Program-made: the position numbers and the translations under genes
In this document: positions 46,916-56,140 of the stretch, in pieces
Layout: each line of letters starts with the position of its first letter
Position numbering within the stretch: position 1 is the first letter of the stretch
The notes under the pieces: model-generated
Told to the model about the DNA's origin: nothing
The model's database searches: none
The model's input: the letters and a program-made list of their open reading frames with translations, nothing else
Assembly: GCA_947479755.1 (NCBI GenBank)
Contig: CANKAM010000006.1
Span: 61,179-125,178, forward strand
Direction: 5' to 3'
From: Bacteroidota bacterium
GTDB lineage: Bacteria; Bacteroidota; Bacteroidia; SXHM01
Length of the DNA stretch: 64,000 bases

Positions 46916-47740
46916 TTATTGTTCGTTTAATTTTTGTCTCAGATTTTCAATTCGGGCTGCAAAGGAAAGGCTTTTTTCGGGATATTTCAAACTTAATTTC
47001 TCGTAAGCCTTAATTGCCTTGGCAAAAAAGCCTTGTTTTTCATAAATCTGGGCCAGCGTTTCGGTTACCAGCTCATCGTCTTCTATAATACTTTGCTTTG
47101 CCATGTTTACAGGCGAAAAGAATTCAGCTTTCTGCGGCTTACTGATTTTTGGTTCTTCACGCAAAAACTTGTCAATCAACGCATCTTTTTGTGATGGCTT
47201 TTTCTTCTCGCGCTCAATCTCTACTGCTTTGACCGAATGAAGCGAAGCCAATCTCAACCATTCGGTGAACGTATGTGTTTCATCCACTTTAGGTTGTTGT
47301 TTTTTAACAACAGGCTCAACCTTTTTTTCAACTGCAGGCTCAACCTTTATTTCTTCTTTCTTTTTAACTACCTGCTCTTCTGTTTTTACTCTTTCATTTG
47401 GTTTTAGTAAAGGTCTTTCCTGCTGAATTTCCTTTTTCTCCTCTTTTGGCAGAACAGATTTTTCTTCCTTAACAGCTATCGGCTCAATTACCTTCTCTTC
47501 AACCTCTGCAATTCCCTTGATAAGTTCATATAATTTCTTTCTGTCAGTTGAATAAGCAGCAGCAATTTTCAATTGTGCGTTATAGCGGATATTTTTTTCG
47601 TTGTGCAGATTTTTAGCCAGCAAAATCTGAGCAGTCTGGAAATAGGGATATTCCTTTACCAACTCGGTAAGCAGCGGAAGGCTTTGCCCGTTAAGCATTG
47701 CAGGTGAATTCAGGAAACCGTTGAACAGTTCTAAATTCAT
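46916..47740 (-). CDS. TPR-like cytoplasmic protein of unknown function
   Basis: 274 residues. The N-terminal ~75 residues are helical (PLLTELVKEYPYFQTAQILLAKN), followed by a Lys/Glu/Val/Pro-rich low-complexity linker (about 90-170). The C-terminal ~50 residues (ETLAQIYEKQGFFAKAIKAYEKLSLKYPEKS) form one clear tetratricopeptide repeat. Its place between lptE and secG is a recurring Bacteroidota gene order, so a role near the export machinery is possible. No named family recognised. It is 1 base from lptE and 1 base from secG. Confidence 0.8.
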   Translation of the reverse strand: MNLELFNGFLNSPAMLNGQSLPLLTELVKEYPYFQTAQILLAKNLHNEKNIRYNAQLKIAAAYSTDRKKLYELIKGIAEVEEKVIEPIAVKEEKSVLPKEEKKEIQQERPLLKPNERVKTEEQVVKKKEEIKVEPAVEKKVEPVVKKQQPKVDETHTFTEWLRLASLHSVKAVEIEREKKKPSQKDALIDKFLREEPKISKPQKAEFFSPVNMAKQSIIEDDELVTETLAQIYEKQGFFAKAIKAYEKLSLKYPEKSLSFAARIENLRQKLNEQ

Positions 47741-47741
47741 C

Positions 47742-48242
47742 TCACCAGTTGATTACTGATTTATTAAAAATGTCCTGCACCAATTGGTCATTGATTTCGG
47801 TAACGAGTTGGTCTTGCACCGCAGCAAGGCTTTGTGAACTATTAAAGTCAGCAAAACGGGTAAAACTTTGTTCGAAATTTTGCTTCTCGTCTTTGGCGTT
47901 TGTGAATGTGACCGTGACTGTAATTGTCAATCTGTTTAAAGCTGCCGTTTCGTTACCCTGAATGGCAACCGGAGCGGTTGCATAACCTGTAACAAAACCC
48001 TCAAAATTCAAATCGCCTTTATTGGGAACAAGGGTTAAACTTGTCTGTGAAGTAAATTTGTCGCGCAGTGTTTCTGTAAATTTTTGACTGAACGTTGGTG
48101 GAGCCAGCGGAGCATTGTTTTTAAAATAAACAATTGAAACTGTTTTTGATTCACCAGTTGAAGCGCCTGTGAAAGAATAAACTCCACATCCTGTCTGAGT
48201 CAGCACTAAAAAGCAAACAACAAGCAGCGCAGAAATTCTCAT
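47742..48242 (-). CDS. lptE: LPS assembly lipoprotein LptE
   Basis: 166 residues. The signal and lipobox VLTQTGCGVYSF mark an outer-membrane lipoprotein. The domain (SIVYFKNNAPLAPPTFSQKFTETLRDKF, RLTITVTVTF) matches LptE-family proteins, which plug and support the LptD barrel that inserts LPS. It overlaps the sigma-54 regulator gene by 4 bases and is followed closely by the TPR-like gene. Confidence 0.88.
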   Translation of the reverse strand: MRISALLVVCFLVLTQTGCGVYSFTGASTGESKTVSIVYFKNNAPLAPPTFSQKFTETLRDKFTSQTSLTLVPNKGDLNFEGFVTGYATAPVAIQGNETAALNRLTITVTVTFTNAKDEKQNFEQSFTRFADFNSSQSLAAVQDQLVTEINDQLVQDIFNKSVINW

Positions 48243-49471
48243 TTATCAATATTATACTCGTTGATTTTGCGATACAATGTACGTTCAGAAATACCTAATT
48301 CGGCAGCGGCATCTTTACGTTTTCCCTTGTGTTTTTCAAGCGCACGTTTAATCAAACCGATTTCCGTTTCTTCCAGTGAAAGCGATTGTTCGGCCACTTC
48401 TTCGGGAACTACAAAATGATCGTGTTCGTTATTTTTGCGCTGTACCTGAATACCATGATCCATTTCAGATACAGGCTCCACTTCACGATACAATTTATTA
48501 ATCAGTCCTTCATTTTTTTCACGGAACTGCTGATTGCCTTCTTCGTTTGAAATCAGTTCAACGACTAATTTTTTCATGTCATTGATATCTTTCTTCATAT
48601 CAAAAAGCACTTTGTATAACAACTCGCGTTCTGAAAATTCAGGATTATCTTTCGGCTTCTCGTAAACAGCAGGCAGATTAGGTTTGCCATTATCTGTTGG
48701 CAAATAATGTTGAAATATTGCTCCTGAAATATTCCGTTCTTTTTCAATAATGGAAACCTGTTCCACAATATTTTTCAGTTGGCGCACGTTTCCCGGAAAG
48801 GTGTAGTTTTCCAACATGCGCACTGCATCGTCTTCTAACTTGATTGCAGGCATTCTGTATTTCTCTGCAAAATCACTGGCGAACTTGCGGAAAAGCAAAT
48901 GAATGTCCTCTCTCCTATTTCGCAAAGACGGAACGTAAATAGGAACAGTGTTCAGCCTGTAATAAAGATCTTCACGAAATTTTCCGCGCTCAATTGCCTG
49001 TGGAATATTTACGTTGGTAGCAGCCACCACACGCACATTTGTTTTCTGAGCTTTTGATGAACCCACTTTTATAAATTCACCTGTCTCCAGAACACGCAAC
49101 AAACGAGCCTGCGTTGCCAAAGGCATCTCCGCAACCTCATCCAGAAAAATAGTTCCTCCGTCAGCTACTTCAAAATATCCTTTGCGTGTTTCGTGCGCTC
49201 CCGTGAATGAACCTTTCTCATGTCCGAATAATTCCGAATCTATTGTACCTTCAGGGATTGCACCGCAGTTCACGGCAATATAAGTTCCGTGTTTACGTGA
49301 ACTCAACTGGTGAATAATTTTCGGAAATGTTTCTTTTCCCGAACCGCTTTCACCGGTAACCAAAACGGTAATGTCCGTTGGTGCAACCTGCATAGCCACT
49401 TCAATAGCGCGGTTCAGCAATGGTGAGTTGCCAATGATTCCAAAACGGTTTTTTATTTCTTGCGTTGTCAT
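48239..49471 (-). CDS. Sigma-54-interacting AAA+ transcription activator (Fis family)
   Basis: 410 residues. The AAA+ domain starts at about residue 10 with no N-terminal receiver or sensor domain. Walker A is GESGSGKE (40-47), the sigma-54 contact loop GSFTGA (87-92), Walker B GGTIFLDEV, and the arginine-finger region NRREDIHLLFRKF. A Fis-type helix-turn-helix closes the protein (KGKRKDAAAELGISERTLYRKI). The contact loop is GSFTGA rather than the canonical GAFTGA. It lies between miaB (12 bases) and lptE (4-base overlap), a recurring order in Bacteroidota; its targets are unknown. Confidence 0.92.
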   Translation of the reverse strand: MTTQEIKNRFGIIGNSPLLNRAIEVAMQVAPTDITVLVTGESGSGKETFPKIIHQLSSRKHGTYIAVNCGAIPEGTIDSELFGHEKGSFTGAHETRKGYFEVADGGTIFLDEVAEMPLATQARLLRVLETGEFIKVGSSKAQKTNVRVVAATNVNIPQAIERGKFREDLYYRLNTVPIYVPSLRNRREDIHLLFRKFASDFAEKYRMPAIKLEDDAVRMLENYTFPGNVRQLKNIVEQVSIIEKERNISGAIFQHYLPTDNGKPNLPAVYEKPKDNPEFSERELLYKVLFDMKKDINDMKKLVVELISNEEGNQQFREKNEGLINKLYREVEPVSEMDHGIQVQRKNNEHDHFVVPEEVAEQSLSLEETEIGLIKRALEKHKGKRKDAAAELGISERTLYRKINEYNIDK

Positions 49472-49483
49472 GATAATTTCTTC

Positions 49484-50911
49484 TTAAACTGCTTCCCCAA
49501 TCAAGGTTCCGCCTGTGCACTTGGTAGCCAGCACATTCACAAAATCACCCTTCTTAAAATTGCCTTTCGGAAACACAACAACCGTGTTTTGTGAGTTGCG
49601 ACCTGAAAGCATATCCTTTGATTTTTTTGAAAACTGCTCCACTAAAACTTTGTGAACTTTCCCTACACCTGCTTTCACTTTTTCTGCTGAATGTTTCAAC
49701 TGGAGATCTATTACTTCCTGCAGTCTTTTCAACTTTATATTTTCAGGAACATCATCCTTCATGTTTTTCTCTGCAAATGTTTTCGGACGCTCGCTGTAAG
49801 CAAACATGTACGCAAAATCGTTGTGGACTTCCTGCATTAATGAAAGTGTTGCCTGATGCTCCTCTTCTGTTTCTCCGCAAAAGCCTGTGATAATATCTGT
49901 TGAGATTCCGCAATCAGGAATAATTCTTTTGATTGCAGCAATCCGGTCTAAATATTTTTCGCGTGTGTAGCCACGGTTCATGCGTGTCAACATGGAAGTG
50001 CTTCCCGCCTGAACCGGCAGATGAACGTAATTGCAAATGTTCTCGTGTTTAGCAATGGCATAAAGCACATCGTCCGTCATATCCTGCGGATTGGAAGTGC
50101 TGAAACGCACTCTCAATTCAGGTGAAACAAGCGCAACCATTTCCAGAAGGTTGGCAAAGGTTGTAGCAGTTTTTTGCTGCTCTTCGGTTATTTCTTTTTT
50201 CAAACCACCACCGGCATATAAATAGGAATCTACGTTTTGTCCGAGCAAAGTAACCTCACGATAACCTCGTTCAAAAAGATCTTTTGCTTCTTCTACAATA
50301 CTAAGGGGGTCGCGGCTGCGCTCACGACCGCGGGTAAAAGGTACCACACAAAACGCACACATGTTATCGCATCCGCGCATGATGCTGATGAAAGCTGTAA
50401 CACCATTGCTTCCCAAACGAACAGGGCTAATGTCGGCATACGTTTCTTCTCGTGACAACAATACATTTACTGCTTTTTGTCCTCCTTCAACTGTTTCAAT
50501 CAGCTTAGGTAAATCGCGGTAAGCATCGGGGCCTACCACAATGTCAACTATTTTTTCTTCTTCCAGGAATTTTGCTTTCAAACGTTCTGCCATGCAGCCC
50601 ATCACACCAACAATAAGTGAAGGATTTTCCTTTTTGGCTTTTTTAAATTCCGTTAAACGCTGACGAACGCGCTGCTCGGCATTTTCGCGAATAGCGCAGG
50701 TGTTTATTAAAACTAAATCCGCTTCGGTTTCGTCAGTTGTAGTGGAATAACCTTGTCCCACAAGAATGGAAGCAACAATTTCGCTGTCAGAAAAATTCAT
50801 GGCGCAACCGTAGCTTTCAAGGAAAAGCTTTTTCAATCCCAAAGGTTGGGAAAGAACAAGGGCTTCGCCTTGTCTGGTTTCGTCAATTGTTTCCTCTTCG
50901 TTGAATTCCAT
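49484..50911 (-). CDS. miaB: tRNA-2-methylthio-N6-isopentenyladenosine synthase
   Basis: 475 residues from ATG 50911; the frame upstream starts at TTG and is not needed. The N-terminal UPF0004 domain has three cluster cysteines (Cys36, Cys72, Cys106), the radical-SAM motif CDNMCAFC gives Cys181, Cys185 and Cys188, and a C-terminal TRAM domain follows ([19 protein letters not shown]). It adds the methylthio group to i6A37 of tRNAs reading UNN codons. It is the first gene of the string miaB-regulator-lptE-TPR-secG. Confidence 0.95.
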   Translation of the reverse strand: MEFNEEETIDETRQGEALVLSQPLGLKKLFLESYGCAMNFSDSEIVASILVGQGYSTTTDETEADLVLINTCAIRENAEQRVRQRLTEFKKAKKENPSLIVGVMGCMAERLKAKFLEEEKIVDIVVGPDAYRDLPKLIETVEGGQKAVNVLLSREETYADISPVRLGSNGVTAFISIMRGCDNMCAFCVVPFTRGRERSRDPLSIVEEAKDLFERGYREVTLLGQNVDSYLYAGGGLKKEITEEQQKTATTFANLLEMVALVSPELRVRFSTSNPQDMTDDVLYAIAKHENICNYVHLPVQAGSTSMLTRMNRGYTREKYLDRIAAIKRIIPDCGISTDIITGFCGETEEEHQATLSLMQEVHNDFAYMFAYSERPKTFAEKNMKDDVPENIKLKRLQEVIDLQLKHSAEKVKAGVGKVHKVLVEQFSKKSKDMLSGRNSQNTVVVFPKGNFKKGDFVNVLATKCTGGTLIGEAV

Positions 50912-51068
50912 TTGTGTTTCCCGAAATAAAAAGGGCTGCAAAGATATTCAAAATCACGAAACGTGACAATATGTCACGAACAAAGAGATAAACCTTTAAT
51001 CGATTTTTCGTTCGACAAACGTTAAAGTTTGCCCGTTTAGAAAAAAAATACTTTATTTTTGTGACTTA

Positions 51069-53237
51069 GTGCAAGAAAATCAATTGTTTAAATCAAAATT
51101 ACAAATAGCAGTAAAAGGTTTTTGCGCAGCAGTTTTTATGCTGTGTTTTTCGCTATTTGCCAATGCCCAACTTACTACAAACAATACGCAAACGCCAACT
51201 CAACTGGTGCAGAATGTTTTGCTCGGAAACGGAATTACCGTAAGCAATATCACCTACACAGGAAACTCAAATGCCCGTGGTTTTTTTAACGGAGCAACTT
51301 CCAATATAGGGCTTGCAAGCGGTGTTATACTTACCACCGGAGATATTATTAATGCACCCGGACCCAACTCAGGCGGTGGTGAAGGAACAGATAATTCATT
51401 ATTAGGCGACCCTGACCTTGACCAAATTTCAGGTGTATCAACCTTTGATGCCTGTGTATTAGAGTTTGATTTTATACCTCTTGCAGATTCTGTAAGCTTT
51501 CGTTATGTTTTTGGCTCAGAAGAATACCCTGAGTTTGTGGGGCAAACATTCAATGATATTTTCGGATTTTTTATCAGCGGACCGGGAATAGCTGGACCTT
51601 ATACAAATGGTGCAAAAAACATTGCCATTATCCCAGGAACTTCAACGCCAGTAACCATCAATGATTTAAATAATGGGTCAAATGATTGCCCACCGTTAGG
51701 AACAGGTCCGAACGGACCTTGTGCAAATTGCGCTTATTACGTTAACAACTGTAGCGGAACTACGGTGCAGTACGATGGTTTCACAACTGTTCTGGAAGCA
51801 AAGGCAACGGTTGTTCCCTGCCAAACCTATCATATAAAACTGGCGGTTGCCGATGGTTTTGATGGGGTTTGGGATTCGGGAGTTTTTCTGGAAGCCAACA
51901 GTTTCAGCAGCGGAACAGTGAACATTAGTGCTGAAGCTAGCTACTCCAGCACATTGAATGATACCGCCCTTATAGAAGGCTGCGGTGATGCCATTATTCA
52001 TTTTGAGCGGACAGGCTCTACCTCCAGCGCACAAACGGTATACTATACCATTACCGGAACAGCCGCAAACGGAACCGATTATGTGCAAATACCTGACAGC
52101 ATTGTAATACCTGCGGGGCAGACTACTGCCGACTTAACACTTTCAAGTATTGGAGATGGTATTCCCGAAGGCTCTGAAACGATTATTATTACTCTGCAAC
52201 TGGGCAGCATCTGCACCGGTGCACCACAACCTTTTATTGCACTTACCATCAGCGATGCACCTCCGCTGAATTTAGTTTCGGTGAGTAATGATACCGTGCT
52301 GATTTGTCCGGGTACGGTTACGCTGAGCATTACTGTAAACGGTGGAATTCCGGGGTGTAATTACTCCTGGGACAGCGGACAAAACACGCAAAGCATTAAT
52401 GTAAATCCGGCAGTTACTACTACCTACACAGTAACTGTTTCGGATACCTGTGGAAACCAAAGTATTGTTGAATCAATTACTGTTGGTTTGCCAAATTATG
52501 TGCCGATGGTAATTACTGCATCTGATGCTGCCATCTGCGGTGGCGACAGTGCCCTGATTACTGCAACGGTTACAGGCGGTATTCCTAATTACACTTATAC
52601 CTGGGATAATGGCTTAGGTGATGGACAAACATTTTATGTAAACCCAGCGCAAAACACCAACTACATCATTACGGTTACTGATAGTTGCAGTCTTTCTGCA
52701 ACGCAAACTATTCTGGTAAGTGTTGACACGGCACATGCGGATTTTGCCTATGAATATCAGGGAGCGAGAACATTGCGTTTTGTGAATCTAAGTATTGATG
52801 CAGTGGACAGCCAGTGGTTTTTTCAGGATGGGACGGCTTCTACTGATTACAGTCCTTTACACACATTTACCGATACCGGAACGTACTATGTACTTTTAGT
52901 GATTACCAACTCTGCAGGCTGTATTGACAGCGTAATTTATCCGGTGATTGCCTATCCTGATTTTCATGTATGGATACCTAACGCCTTTACTCCGGGGAAC
53001 GACAGACTGAATGAATATTTTTCGCCCGTAGGACAAGGATGGCGCTCGGTTGAAATGCGATTGTATAATCGTTGGGGCGAGCAGATTTACACCACTTTTG
53101 ATACACGCTTATACTGGGACGGCAAACGCGATGAAGGCACTTTTTATCCCAACGATGTTTACGTTTACACCATGATTTTTAAAACACCTATTGGTGAGGT
53201 GCATAAGAAAATGGGTACGGTTACGTTGGTGCGATAG
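51069..53237 (+). CDS. Choice-of-anchor L adhesin with T9SS type B C-terminal domain
   Basis: 722 residues with GTG start 51069; a signal peptide ends SLFANAQ. Residues ~35-290 form a choice-of-anchor L domain (GIGLASGVILTTG-like NIGLASGVILTTGDI, SFRYVFGSEEYPEFV, DIFGFFISGPG). Calx-beta-like (TGTAANGTDYVQIPDSIVIPAG), Ig-like and one PKD domain (SQWFFQDGTAST) follow. The type B end is VWIPNAFTPGNDRLNEYF, MRLYNRWGEQIY, MGTVTLVR. TATTTTTG (51054-51061) ends 7 bases before the GTG, so the mRNA may be leaderless. A surface protein of the gliding-associated type; ligand unknown. Confidence 0.87.
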   Translation: MQENQLFKSKLQIAVKGFCAAVFMLCFSLFANAQLTTNNTQTPTQLVQNVLLGNGITVSNITYTGNSNARGFFNGATSNIGLASGVILTTGDIINAPGPNSGGGEGTDNSLLGDPDLDQISGVSTFDACVLEFDFIPLADSVSFRYVFGSEEYPEFVGQTFNDIFGFFISGPGIAGPYTNGAKNIAIIPGTSTPVTINDLNNGSNDCPPLGTGPNGPCANCAYYVNNCSGTTVQYDGFTTVLEAKATVVPCQTYHIKLAVADGFDGVWDSGVFLEANSFSSGTVNISAEASYSSTLNDTALIEGCGDAIIHFERTGSTSSAQTVYYTITGTAANGTDYVQIPDSIVIPAGQTTADLTLSSIGDGIPEGSETIIITLQLGSICTGAPQPFIALTISDAPPLNLVSVSNDTVLICPGTVTLSITVNGGIPGCNYSWDSGQNTQSINVNPAVTTTYTVTVSDTCGNQSIVESITVGLPNYVPMVITASDAAICGGDSALITATVTGGIPNYTYTWDNGLGDGQTFYVNPAQNTNYIITVTDSCSLSATQTILVSVDTAHADFAYEYQGARTLRFVNLSIDAVDSQWFFQDGTASTDYSPLHTFTDTGTYYVLLVITNSAGCIDSVIYPVIAYPDFHVWIPNAFTPGNDRLNEYFSPVGQGWRSVEMRLYNRWGEQIYTTFDTRLYWDGKRDEGTFYPNDVYVYTMIFKTPIGEVHKKMGTVTLVR

Positions 53238-53357
53238 AAGGCAAGTAGCCAAATAGGAATTAGCCAAATAGCAAAGTCATCCTTATTATGATTGAAGGAT
53301 TTGAAAAATAAAAATAGTACTATTTGCAAAAGTTTTACCTGACAAAATTTTTCAATC

Positions 53358-54047
53358 ATGTGCTGCAGGAAAGTAATCTTACTTCTGTTTTTTGTTTTCT
53401 CATTTTTAGGTGAGGCAGCAGCAACGCACATTGTTGGTGGTGAAATTTTTTACCAATGTACGGGCGGCAACAATTACCTCATCACACTAAAGGTTTATCG
53501 CGACTGCCTGAATGGTGAAGCTCCTTATGATGACCCTGCCACCATTTCGGTTTACAACTCATCGGGGGCATGGTTGATGGACTTGCAGGTTTCGCTGCCG
53601 GGCTCTACGCCTGTGCCACCTATCATTAATAATCCGTGTTTGCAGTATCCACCTAATATATGTGTGGAAGAGGCGGTGTATGTTGCCGAGGCTATCCTGC
53701 CTTCTATTCCGGGCGGTTATCATTTGGCTTATCAGCGCTGCTGCCGTAACGGAACTATTTTAAATCTCAGCGACCCCGGAAATGCAGGTGCTACGTATTA
53801 CTGCTTCATTCCCGAACAGAGTGTGGTAACGTGCAACAGCAGTCCTTATTACAATGATTTTCCGCCCATTGTTTTGTGTGCAGGCGATCCGCTGAATTTT
53901 GACCACAGCGCCACCGACCCCGATGGCGATGTGTTAGTGTATGAACTCTGCGAACCTTTTACCGGTGCAAGCGCCTTAGACCCGCTGCCGGTCCGCCCTA
54001 CCAGTTTGTGGGCTGGAATAATCCCTATTCAGGTACGTACCCTTTAG
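53358..54047 (+). CDS. PKD adhesin with T9SS type B end, N-terminal fragment (frameshifted gene)
   Basis: 229 residues, the N-terminal half of a gene interrupted by a frameshift. A signal peptide (FFVFSFLGEAAA) is followed by THIVGGEIFYQCTGGNNYLITLKVYRDC, a domain that opens many large Bacteroidota type B cargo proteins, then ICVEEAVYVAEAILPSIPGG and AYQRCCRNGTILNL. The true reading passes into the +2 frame at 53992-53993, where the frame continues as PPYQFVGWNNPYSGTYPL; the last ~18 residues given by the shifted frame (RPTSLWAGIIPIQ...) are not genuine. It probably represents one ~715-residue protein with the next entry. Confidence 0.8.
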   Translation: MCCRKVILLLFFVFSFLGEAAATHIVGGEIFYQCTGGNNYLITLKVYRDCLNGEAPYDDPATISVYNSSGAWLMDLQVSLPGSTPVPPIINNPCLQYPPNICVEEAVYVAEAILPSIPGGYHLAYQRCCRNGTILNLSDPGNAGATYYCFIPEQSVVTCNSSPYYNDFPPIVLCAGDPLNFDHSATDPDGDVLVYELCEPFTGASALDPLPVRPTSLWAGIIPIQVRTL

Positions 54048-55504
54048 CATCCTCGCCTGCGCTGACAATAAACGCCAACACGGGTTTGCTTACGGGAACG
54101 CCCAATACCATTGGTCAGTTTGTAGTGGCTGTTTGTGTGAGCGAATACCGCAACGGAGTTTTGCTGAGTGTAAACAAGCGCGATTTTCAATTCAATGTTA
54201 TGAATTGCACTTCCAATGTATTTGCGGCCATTCCTTCACAAACAAATTTCTGTGACGGGCTAACGGTGCAGTTCTCCGATGCCAGTACCAACGGCACCTA
54301 TTACCACTGGGACTTTGGAGTTATACCTGTTTTCAATGATACTTCTGATGTGCAAAACCCCTCGTATGTTTATTCCGATACGGGAACGTATACCGTTACG
54401 CTGGTTGTAAATCCGGGCTATACCTGTGCCGATACAGCCATTTCAACGTATCAGATTTACCCGAATTTGCAGGCAGACATTGTGCCTGTTGCCGACCAGT
54501 GCTTTATCAATAACAGTTTTAGTTTTCAGGCGGCAGGGCAGTTTGGGGGCAATGCCGTTTTTGCCTGGGACTTTGGAAGCAATGCTTCGCCTCAAACTTC
54601 AACGGCACAAAACCCTGTGGGTATTTCGTTCGGACAAATGGGTTTGCAGCAGATAGAGCTTACCATTTCGGAGAACAATTGCAGCAGCACCGCCACTACT
54701 TCGTTTACAACGTATCCGCAGCCCGTGGCGGCCTTTGACCCCGAGCCGCTGATTGGTTGTGCGCCTTACACGGTGCAGTTTACCGACAGCTCGGTGGCGG
54801 GCACTACCTTGCAGTATGTATGGACTTTTGGCGATGGCGCTACCTCTACCGATGCCAACCCTATACATATATATGAGCAACCCGGGTTGTATGATGTCAG
54901 CCTTACCGTAGTTACTACCAACGGCTGCATTGATACCAACACGTTTTTTGTTGCAGACCTGATAACGGTAAATCCGCAACCGCTTGCCGGCATGAGTGTA
55001 GACACACCGGAGGTTTCCATTTTTGACCCTGAGATTACCTTCTTTGATAACTCGCAGGGCGGTATTGATTGCTGGCTGTTTGCAGGTGATGGCACTGATT
55101 CCATTCCCCACTGCAACTACGAATATGCGTACTTGGACACGGGCAACTACACCGCTTACCAGATAGTGATAAACGAGTTGGGCTGCACCGATACAGCATA
55201 TATTACGGTGCGCGTAAATCCCGAATTCCGGTTTTTTGTGCCCAACGCTTTTACGCCCGATGGCGATGGACTGAACGATGTGTTTGTAAGCAATAACATG
55301 GGCATAAAAGAATTTGACATGACCATTTATAACCGCTGGGGACAATGTGTTTTCCGCACGCCATCGCCCGATGAGGGTTGGGATGGCCGCACCTTAGATG
55401 CCAACACCATTGCGCAAAATGATGTGTATGTGTATTACATCCGTTTCAGGTCGGTGTTTAATAAGGAGAAGGTTTATGTGGGGGCAGTGACGTTGGTGAG
55501 GTAG
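54008..55504 (+). CDS. PKD adhesin with T9SS type B end, C-terminal fragment (frameshifted gene)
   Basis: The second part of the frameshifted gene; coding continues in this frame from about 53993, so GTG 54008 is not a real start. It contains a putative-Ig segment (ALTINANTGLLTGTPNTIGQF), at least three PKD domains (YYHWDFGVIPVF, FAWDFGSNA, YVWTFGDGATSTDANP) and a type B sorting domain (FFVPNAFTPDGDGLNDVF, MTIYNRWGQCVF, VGAVTLVR). If the shift is a real mutation, the domain needed for secretion is lost from the N-terminal product. Confidence 0.8.
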   Translation: MGWNNPYSGTYPLASSPALTINANTGLLTGTPNTIGQFVVAVCVSEYRNGVLLSVNKRDFQFNVMNCTSNVFAAIPSQTNFCDGLTVQFSDASTNGTYYHWDFGVIPVFNDTSDVQNPSYVYSDTGTYTVTLVVNPGYTCADTAISTYQIYPNLQADIVPVADQCFINNSFSFQAAGQFGGNAVFAWDFGSNASPQTSTAQNPVGISFGQMGLQQIELTISENNCSSTATTSFTTYPQPVAAFDPEPLIGCAPYTVQFTDSSVAGTTLQYVWTFGDGATSTDANPIHIYEQPGLYDVSLTVVTTNGCIDTNTFFVADLITVNPQPLAGMSVDTPEVSIFDPEITFFDNSQGGIDCWLFAGDGTDSIPHCNYEYAYLDTGNYTAYQIVINELGCTDTAYITVRVNPEFRFFVPNAFTPDGDGLNDVFVSNNMGIKEFDMTIYNRWGQCVFRTPSPDEGWDGRTLDANTIAQNDVYVYYIRFRSVFNKEKVYVGAVTLVR

Positions 55505-55619
55505 AGGAATCTAAGACAGAGGCAAAAAAAATTTCCCCTCTGCTATTTTATTTTCTATCTTCGTCATCAAATTAGAGACAACAAATTCAAAAAAAACATA
55601 AACCTTAAATCAAATTATT

Positions 55620-55973
55620 ATGAAAAAATTCATCACCATCCTTAGCGCAACTATTGCAGCCGTTGTTTATGTAAACACAGCAAATGCGCAAACAGCTACT
55701 TCGGTAAAAGAGGCACAAAAAACAGCTGTTACCAATTCAAAAACCTCAACTGCAACGGATATAAAAAGTGCACAAACACCGCAACAGGTTAGAGTATCGT
55801 CAAACACAGCAACCAAAACCGGTACAACTGTGGCTGAAAAAAATCAGGCAGACCTTAATGCAATTAAAGAATACGAAACCAAAATTGAAGCTAACCGCAA
55901 CAATCCAAAATTTGATGTTAAAGCTGCCGAAGCAGAATTGGCAAGACTTAAAGCAAACGCAGGAGTAAAATAA
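55620..55973 (+). CDS. Small secreted alanine/threonine/lysine-rich protein, unknown function
   Basis: 117 residues. The signal peptide ends VNTANAQ. The mature chain is rich in Ala, Thr, Lys and Gln, with a C-terminal amphipathic helix (DLNAIKEYETKIEANRNN ... AAEAELARLKANAG). No family recognised. A TATCTTCG-like box (55556-55563) lies about 57 bases upstream. It follows the broken adhesin by 115 bases and has its own terminator. Similar in design to the proteins at 22419 and 37366. Confidence 0.65.
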   Translation: MKKFITILSATIAAVVYVNTANAQTATSVKEAQKTAVTNSKTSTATDIKSAQTPQQVRVSSNTATKTGTTVAEKNQADLNAIKEYETKIEANRNNPKFDVKAAEAELARLKANAGVK

Positions 55974-55997
55974 ATTATCCCTTTTATTTTTAATGCC

Positions 55998-56033
55998 GAA
56001 AAAGGCGTTCCGGATTAACGGAGCGCCTTTTTC
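55998..56033 (+). terminator. Terminator after the small secreted protein gene
   Basis: GAAAAAGGCG and CGCCTTTTTC arms with a second inner pairing TCCG / CGGA. The T-tail on the plus strand and the position 25 bases after the stop at 55973 fit a rho-independent terminator. Confidence 0.85.
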
Positions 56034-56039
56034 TTTTCC

Positions 56040-56069
56040 GGAGATTCCTCACTACGTTCGGAATGACAA
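56040..56069. repeat. Short dispersed repeat fragment (GATTCCTCACTACGTTCGGAATGAC)
   Basis: The 30 bases contain GATTCCTCACTACGTTCGGA and then ATGACAA, the reverse complement of the common TCATTCCGAACGTAGTGAGG element of Bacteroidota. It precedes the TonB-dependent receptor promoter. Confidence 0.55.
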
Positions 56070-56085
56070 TTTTTTCAGAACGGAA

Positions 56086-56116
56086 TTTGCGTGGAAAATA
56101 TTTATTCATATCATTG
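56086..56116 (+). promoter_or_regulatory. Bacteroidota-type promoter (TTTG-N19-TATCATTG)
   Basis: TTTG at 56086-56089, 19 bases, and TATCATTG at 56109-56116 lie 24 bases before ATG 56141 of the TonB-dependent receptor. It falls inside the upstream extension of the open frame, which argues against the longer start. Confidence 0.5.
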
Positions 56117-56140
56117 TCAGACCAACCTAAACGCCTTGCC

